Below, piece by piece: positions 9,890-12,998 of a stretch of DNA of 12,998 nucleotides; the first letter of the stretch is position 1; each line of letters starts with the position of its first letter. The position numbers and the translations under genes are program-made. The notes under the pieces are model-generated. The model worked only from the letters and a program-made list of their open reading frames with translations, was not told the DNA's origin and searched no databases. The stretch lies in assembly GCF_032854445.1 (NCBI RefSeq), contig NW_027018563.1, forward strand, positions 1-12,998, given 5' to 3'. The DNA is from Liolophura sinensis. Its lineage: Eukaryota; Mollusca; Polyplacophora; Chitonida; Chitonidae.

Positions 9890-10438
9890 TTGCTGGGTGA
9901 GTTAAATGGGCTTAGCCCAAAGATTTGACGTCTTCTGGGCTACCGAAGGGCACATAACTTATAGTCAAAAGTTGAATATAGTAATGACCAGTCGCGATTG
10001 CACAGAGTACAGTGTAGCCGATTTCAATTAACAAAAAGACCAGGTAAAAATGCAAAAGTGGAAAAACTGTTCCAGTGCTGCTGGTAAGAGGCTAATCCGA
10101 CGTATTTTGTGACGAGAAATCGAATGGTGCAAACCGCGTTGCTCTCCGACCAATACTTTTGCCTGTAGTGACAATTGAATGATCATTTATGTCATAATCA
10201 CGTGCCCAGCAACGGCTCTTACTCCATGGAAACCAGGGAAATTTGCAATTTTTCAACAGCTGCCGATGCCTGGCCCAATTCCACATCTTTTGGCACCTTA
10301 TAAATGTGGGTCAGTGTTTAGTTGTACTTTTTACAGCAGACTGTATCAAGTACCTTGTGTTTTTTATGTACAAATGGTCTGGTTTTTCTACACGTAGATA
10401 AAGACATTGAGATTGTCTTGCACTTCAAAGTAAGGCAA
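9890..10438 (+). repeat. Satellite unit 19, type D
   Basis: 549 bp. HOR equivalent of unit 4, with the GCACTTCAAAGTAAGG end and GTCTGG. It lacks the CGATCAA and GGGTAAG marks of the other D unit in the same HOR copy (unit 22). Confidence 0.96.
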
Positions 10439-10644
10439 TTGCTGGCTGAGTTAAATGGGCTTAGCCCAAAGATTTGACGTCTTCTGGGCTACCGAAGGGC
10501 ACATAACTTATAGTCAAAAGTTGAATATAGTAATGACCAGTCGCGATTGTACAGAGTACAGTTTAGCCGATTTCAATTAACAAAAAGACCAGGCAAAAAT
10601 GCAAAAGTGGAAAAACTGTTCCAGTGCTACTAGTAAGAGGCTAA

Positions 10645-10700
10645 TCCGACGTATTTTGTGACGAGAAATCGAATGGTGCAAACCGCGTTGCTCTCCGACC
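10645..10700. other. Nearly invariant CpG-rich block of the unit (example)
   Basis: This 56-bp stretch runs from TCCGACGTATTTTGTGACG to GCTCTCCGACC and holds seven CpG dinucleotides in an otherwise AT-leaning unit. Changes across the array are few: one-base losses in units 2 and 8, GGTCC in units 6/21, CAATCC in units 12 and 15, CGATC in units 7/22 and TTCG in units 9/24. It is the best place to look for a protein-binding box. No known box such as the CENP-B box matches. Confidence 0.45.
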
Positions 10701-10747
10701 AATACTTTTGCCTGTAGTGACAATTGAATGATCATTTATGTCATAAT

Positions 10748-10753
10748 CACGTG
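10748..10753. promoter_or_regulatory. CACGTG E-box-like palindrome, recurring (example)
   Basis: The palindrome CACGTG occurs at the same place in nearly every unit, with flanks ATAAT and CCCAGC. A second E-box-type hexamer, CAGCTG, follows about 58 bp downstream (10806-10811). CACGTG is the canonical site of several basic helix-loop-helix factors. Binding here is not shown by the sequence, and the near-invariance could simply reflect array homogenisation. Confidence 0.25.
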
Positions 10754-10847
10754 CCCAGCAACGGCTCTTACTCCATGGAAACCAGGGAAATTTGCAATTT
10801 TTCAACAGCTGCCGATGCCTGGCCCAATTCCACATCTTTTGGCACCT

Positions 10848-10854
10848 TATAAAT
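10848..10854 (+). promoter_or_regulatory. TATAAAT element, recurring once per unit (example)
   Basis: TATAAAT in the context CACCTTATAAATGTGGG is present in most units at offset about 410. It is changed to TACTGAA in units 12 (6455), 13 (7004) and 15 (8102), and to GATAAAT in unit 11 (5906). A TATA-like string in AT-rich DNA is weak evidence for a promoter, and I see no clear initiator at the usual distance of about 30 bp. It is recorded as a recurring candidate element only. Confidence 0.25.
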
Positions 10855-10987
10855 GTGGGTCAGTGTTTAGTTGTACTTTTTACAGCAGACTGTATCAAGT
10901 ACCTTGTGTTTTTTATGTACAAATGGTGTGGTTTTTCTACACGTAGATAAAGACATTGAGATTGTCTTGGACTTAGAAGTAAGACAA

Positions 10988-11536
10988 TTGCTGGGTGAGT
11001 TAAATGGGCATAGCCCAAAGATTTGACGCCTTCTGGGCTACCGAAGGGCACATAACTTATAGTCAAAAGTTGAATATAGTAATGACCAGTCGCGATTGTA
11101 CAGAGTACAGTGTAGCCGATTTCAATTAACAAAAAGACCAGGCAAAAATGCAAAAGTGGAAAAACTGTTCCAGTGCTGCTGGTAAGAGACTAATCCGACG
11201 TATTTTGTGACGAGAAATCGAATGGTCCAAACCGCGTTGCTCTCCGACCAATACTTTTGGCTGTAGCGAAAGATCAATGATCATTTATGTCATAATCACG
11301 TGCCCAGCAACGGCTCTTACTCCATGGAAACCAGGGATATTTGCAATTTTTTAACAGCTGCCGATGCCTGGCCCAATTCCACATCTTTTGGCACCTTATA
11401 AATGTGGGTCAGTGTTTAGTTGTACTTTTTACAGCAGACTGTATCAAGTACCTTGTGTTTTTTATGTACAAATGGTGTGGTTTTTCTACACGTAGATAAA
11501 GACATTGAGATTGTCTTCGACTTAGAAGTAAGACAA
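10988..11536 (+). repeat. Satellite unit 21, type C
   Basis: 549 bp. HOR equivalent of unit 6, shown by the shared GGTCC at 11227. It has GTGTGG at offset 490 and a GTCTTCGACTT end. Confidence 0.96.
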
Positions 11537-12085
11537 TTGCTGGGTGAGTTAAATGGGCTTAGCCCAAAGATTTGACGTCTTCTGGGCTACCGAAGGGCAC
11601 ATAACTTATAGTCAAAAGTTGAATATAGTAATGACCAGTCGCGATTGCACAGAGTACAGTGTAGCCGATTTCAATTAACAAAAAGACCAGGTAAAAATGC
11701 AAAAGTGGAAAAACTGTTCCAGTGCTGCTGGTAAGAGGCTAATCCGACGTATTTTGTGACGAGAAATCGAATGGTGCAAACCGCGTTGCTCTCCGATCAA
11801 TACTTTTGCCTGTAGTGACAATTGAATGATCATTTATGTCATAATCACGTGCCCAGCAACGGCTCTTACTCCATGGAAACCAGGGAAATTTGCAATTTTT
11901 CAACAGCTGCCGATGCCTGGCCCAATTCCACATCTTTTGGCACCTTATAAATGTGGGTAAGTGTTTAGTTGTACTTTTTACAGCAGACTGTATCAAGTAC
12001 CTTGTGTTTTTTATGTACAAATGGTCTGGTTTTTCTACACGTAGATAAAGACATTGAGATTGTCTTGCACTTCAAAGTAAGGCAA
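11537..12085 (+). repeat. Satellite unit 22, type D
   Basis: 549 bp. HOR equivalent of unit 7, carrying both its private marks, CGATCAA (11797) and GGGTAAG (11959). Retaining two otherwise rare variants at the same HOR position is strong evidence for the 15-unit register. Confidence 0.96.
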
Positions 12086-12635
12086 TTGCTGGCTGAGTTA
12101 AATGGGCTTAGCCCAAAGATTTGACGTCTTCTGGGCTACCGAAGGGCACATAACTTATAGTCAAAAGTTGAATATAGTAATGACCAGTCGCGATTGTACA
12201 GAGTACAGTTTAGCCGATTTCAATTAACAAAAAGACCAGGCAAAAATGCAAAAGTGGAAAAAACTGTTCCAGTGCTACTAGTAAGAGGCTAATCCGACGT
12301 ATTTTGTGACGAGAAATCGAATGGTGCAAACCGCGTTGCTCTCCGACCAATACTTTTGCCTGTAGTGACAATTGAATGATCATTTATGTCATAATCACGT
12401 GCCCAGCAACGGCTCTTACTCCATGGAAACCAGGGAAATTTGCAATTTTTCAACAGCTGCCGATGCCTGGCCCAATTCCACATCTTTTGGCACCTTATAA
12501 ATGTGGGTCAGTGTTTAGTTGTACTTTTTACAGCAGACTGTATCAAGTACCTTGTGTTTTTTATGTACAAATGGTGTGGTTTTTCTACACGTAGATAAAG
12601 ACATTGAGATTGTCTTGGACTTAGAAGTAAGACAA
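12086..12635 (+). repeat. Satellite unit 23, type E
   Basis: 550 bp. HOR equivalent of unit 8, without its three one-base losses. It has one extra A in the GTGGAAAAAA run near 12256, the only length difference seen from unit 20. Confidence 0.96.
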
Positions 12636-12998
12636 TTGCTGGGTGAGTTAAATGGGCATAGCCAAAGATTTGACGCCTTCTGGGCTACCGAAGGGCACAT
12701 AACTTATAGTCAAAAGTTGAATATAGTAATGACCAGTCGCGATTGTACAGAGTACAGTGTAGCCGATTTCAATTAACAAAAAGACCAGGCAAAAATGCAA
12801 AAGTGGAAAAACTGTTCCAGTGCTGCTGGTAAGAGACTAATTCGACGTATTTTGTGACGAGAAATCGAATGGTGCAAACCGCGTTGCTCTCCGACCAATA
12901 CTTTTGGCTGTAGCGAAAGATCAATGATCATTTATGTCATAATCACGTGCCCAGCAACGGCTCTTACTCCATGGAAACCAGGGATATTTTGCAATTTT
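12636..12998 (+). repeat. Satellite unit 24, type C, cut by window end
   Basis: 363 bp of a C unit, equivalent to unit 9 through CTAATTCG at 12842. Two single-base length changes appear: GCATAGCCAAAG (one C lost near 12662) and GATATTTTGC (one T gained near 12987). Confidence 0.95.

Larger units (their letters stand above)
10439..10987 (+). repeat. Satellite unit 20, type E (reference unit for motif positions)
   Basis: 549 bp. HOR equivalent of unit 5 and clean of its five singletons. Motifs: GGGCTTAGCCC 10457-10467, TGACGTC 10475-10481, TCGCGA 10541-10546, the dyad TGTACAGAGTACA 10548-10560, a CpG-rich block 10645-10700, CACGTG 10748-10753, CAGCTG 10806-10811, TATAAAT 10848-10854 and a pyrimidine-rich TTTTTACAG ending at 10885. 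Confidence 0.96.
9341..12635 (+). repeat. Nested three-unit repeat, C-D-E x 2 (HOR copy 2)
   Basis: Units 18-20 and 21-23 reproduce the triplet arrangement of HOR copy 1. Units 20 and 23 (type E) look identical by eye apart from one extra A in the GGAAAAA run of unit 23. Units 19 and 22 (type D) differ at the sites 11797 and 11959. This copy has fewer indels, so it is the better place to see that the triplet is exactly 3 x 549 bp (9341 to 10988 = 1647). Confidence 0.88.
1..12998 (+). repeat. 549-bp tandem satellite array filling the window
   Basis: The motif TTGCTGG(G/C)TGAGTTAAATG recurs at 1, 552, 1104, 1654, 2204, 2754, 3305, 3853, 4399, 4948, 5497, 6046, 6595, 7144, 7693, 8242, 8791, 9341, 9890, 10439, 10988, 11537, 12086 and 12636. 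All copies are head-to-tail, and the sequence between starts aligns along its full length. Unit lengths are 546-552 bp with a clear mode of 549. No flanking unique DNA is visible, so both array borders lie outside the window. No unit contains a recognisable tRNA, 5S, snRNA or histone sequence or a transposon terminus. By inspection the unit is moderately AT-rich. I infer eukaryotic heterochromatic satellite DNA; the family is not one I recognise. A spacer-type subrepeat array (for example in rDNA) is a less likely alternative. Confidence 0.97.
8242..12998 (+). repeat. Higher-order repeat copy 2 (units 16-24, truncated by window end)
   Basis: Units 16-24 repeat the types of units 1-9 in the same order. 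Pair-private variants confirm the register. G at 29 matches 8270 (units 1/16). The GGTCC variant at 2993 matches 11227 (units 6/21). CGATCAA at 3564 matches 11797, and GGGTAAG at 3726 matches 11959 (units 7/22). CTAATTCG at 4606 matches 12842 (units 9/24). Offsets between matched sites run from 8232 to 8241 bp. The second copy is cleaner: most units are exactly 549 bp, and where the two copies disagree the second usually carries the base seen in other units. Confidence 0.93.

Noticed and set aside
10645-10700. CENP-B box, or tRNA/SINE B-box-like string (AAATCGAATGG)
   Set aside because: The CENP-B core needs TTCG with a spaced A and CGGG, which is absent on both strands. The B-box resemblance is partial, with no paired A-box or cloverleaf.
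10728-10946. 72-codon + strand frame and an overlapping 64-codon minus-strand frame present in many B, D and E units
   Set aside because: Two conserved frames on opposite strands of the same DNA are expected from a homogenised repeat. The frames are lost in A, C and 11-15 units and have no recognisable family.
10439-10987. Internal 183-bp subrepeats
   Set aside because: Comparison of the thirds by eye shows only chance matches such as GCTGG(G/T); no aligned similarity continues.
10860-11153. 97-codon minus-strand frame starting MHFCLVFLL, recurring in several units with a hydrophobic start
   Set aside because: It recurs because the DNA recurs. Other unit types break it with stops or frame loss, substitutions show no bias to third positions, and no domain is recognisable.
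1-12998. An endless repeat protein, since 549 is divisible by three
   Set aside because: Frame is kept from unit to unit, but stop codons interrupt every frame on both strands within each unit.
1-12998. CRISPR array
   Set aside because: The repeat is 549 bp with no short repeat/unique spacer alternation; the whole unit is repeated.
1-12998. Tandem insertion of a transposon or helitron, or rDNA/5S/histone clusters
   Set aside because: No terminal inverted repeats, target-site duplications, transposase fragments, or recognisable 5S, rRNA or histone sequence were seen in the unit.

Overview
The whole 12,998-base window is a head-to-tail tandem repeat (satellite DNA). The basic unit is 549 bp. 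There are 23 complete units and one partial unit (363 bp), all in the same orientation, with no unique sequence between or beside them. I see no supportable gene, RNA gene, mobile element or CRISPR array. Apparent open reading frames are short (at most about 130 codons), occur on both strands, recur only because the DNA recurs, and are closed by stop codons in every unit. A gene-free 13 kb array with this period indicates a eukaryotic chromosome (pericentromere, centromere, subtelomere or another heterochromatic block). I do not recognise the repeat family and cannot name the species.

The units are not interchangeable. About a dozen and a half diagnostic positions sort them into types, and the order of types repeats every 15 units. 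Units 1-9 match units 16-24 one by one, including private variants found only in that pair. The array is therefore a higher-order repeat (HOR) of 15 units, about 8.24 kb: one full HOR copy (1-8241) and 57% of a second (8242-12998). Nested inside is a three-unit repeat of about 1.65 kb, 'C-D-E': units 3-5, then units 6-8, followed by a further C at unit 9. Units 10-15 are different: they are mosaics of the other types plus their own variant set.

Layout: 1-1103, units 1-2 (types A and B); 1104-4398, two C-D-E triplets; 4399-4947, a third C; 4948-8241, mosaic units 10-15; 8242-12998, start of HOR copy 2 (A, B, C, D, E, C, D, E, partial C). Units before position 4399 vary in length (546-552 bp) through scattered one-base indels, whereas nearly all later units are exactly 549 bp. 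This could be decay at an array edge or uncorrected sequence near a contig end.

Possible function lies in the non-coding signals each unit repeats: a TATAAAT element, E-box-like CACGTG and CAGCTG, short dyads, a nearly invariant CpG-rich block and splice-site-like motifs. These are sequence matches only. The diagnostic offsets used below are counted from the first base of a unit, taken as the TTGCTGG at position 1; this phase is arbitrary.
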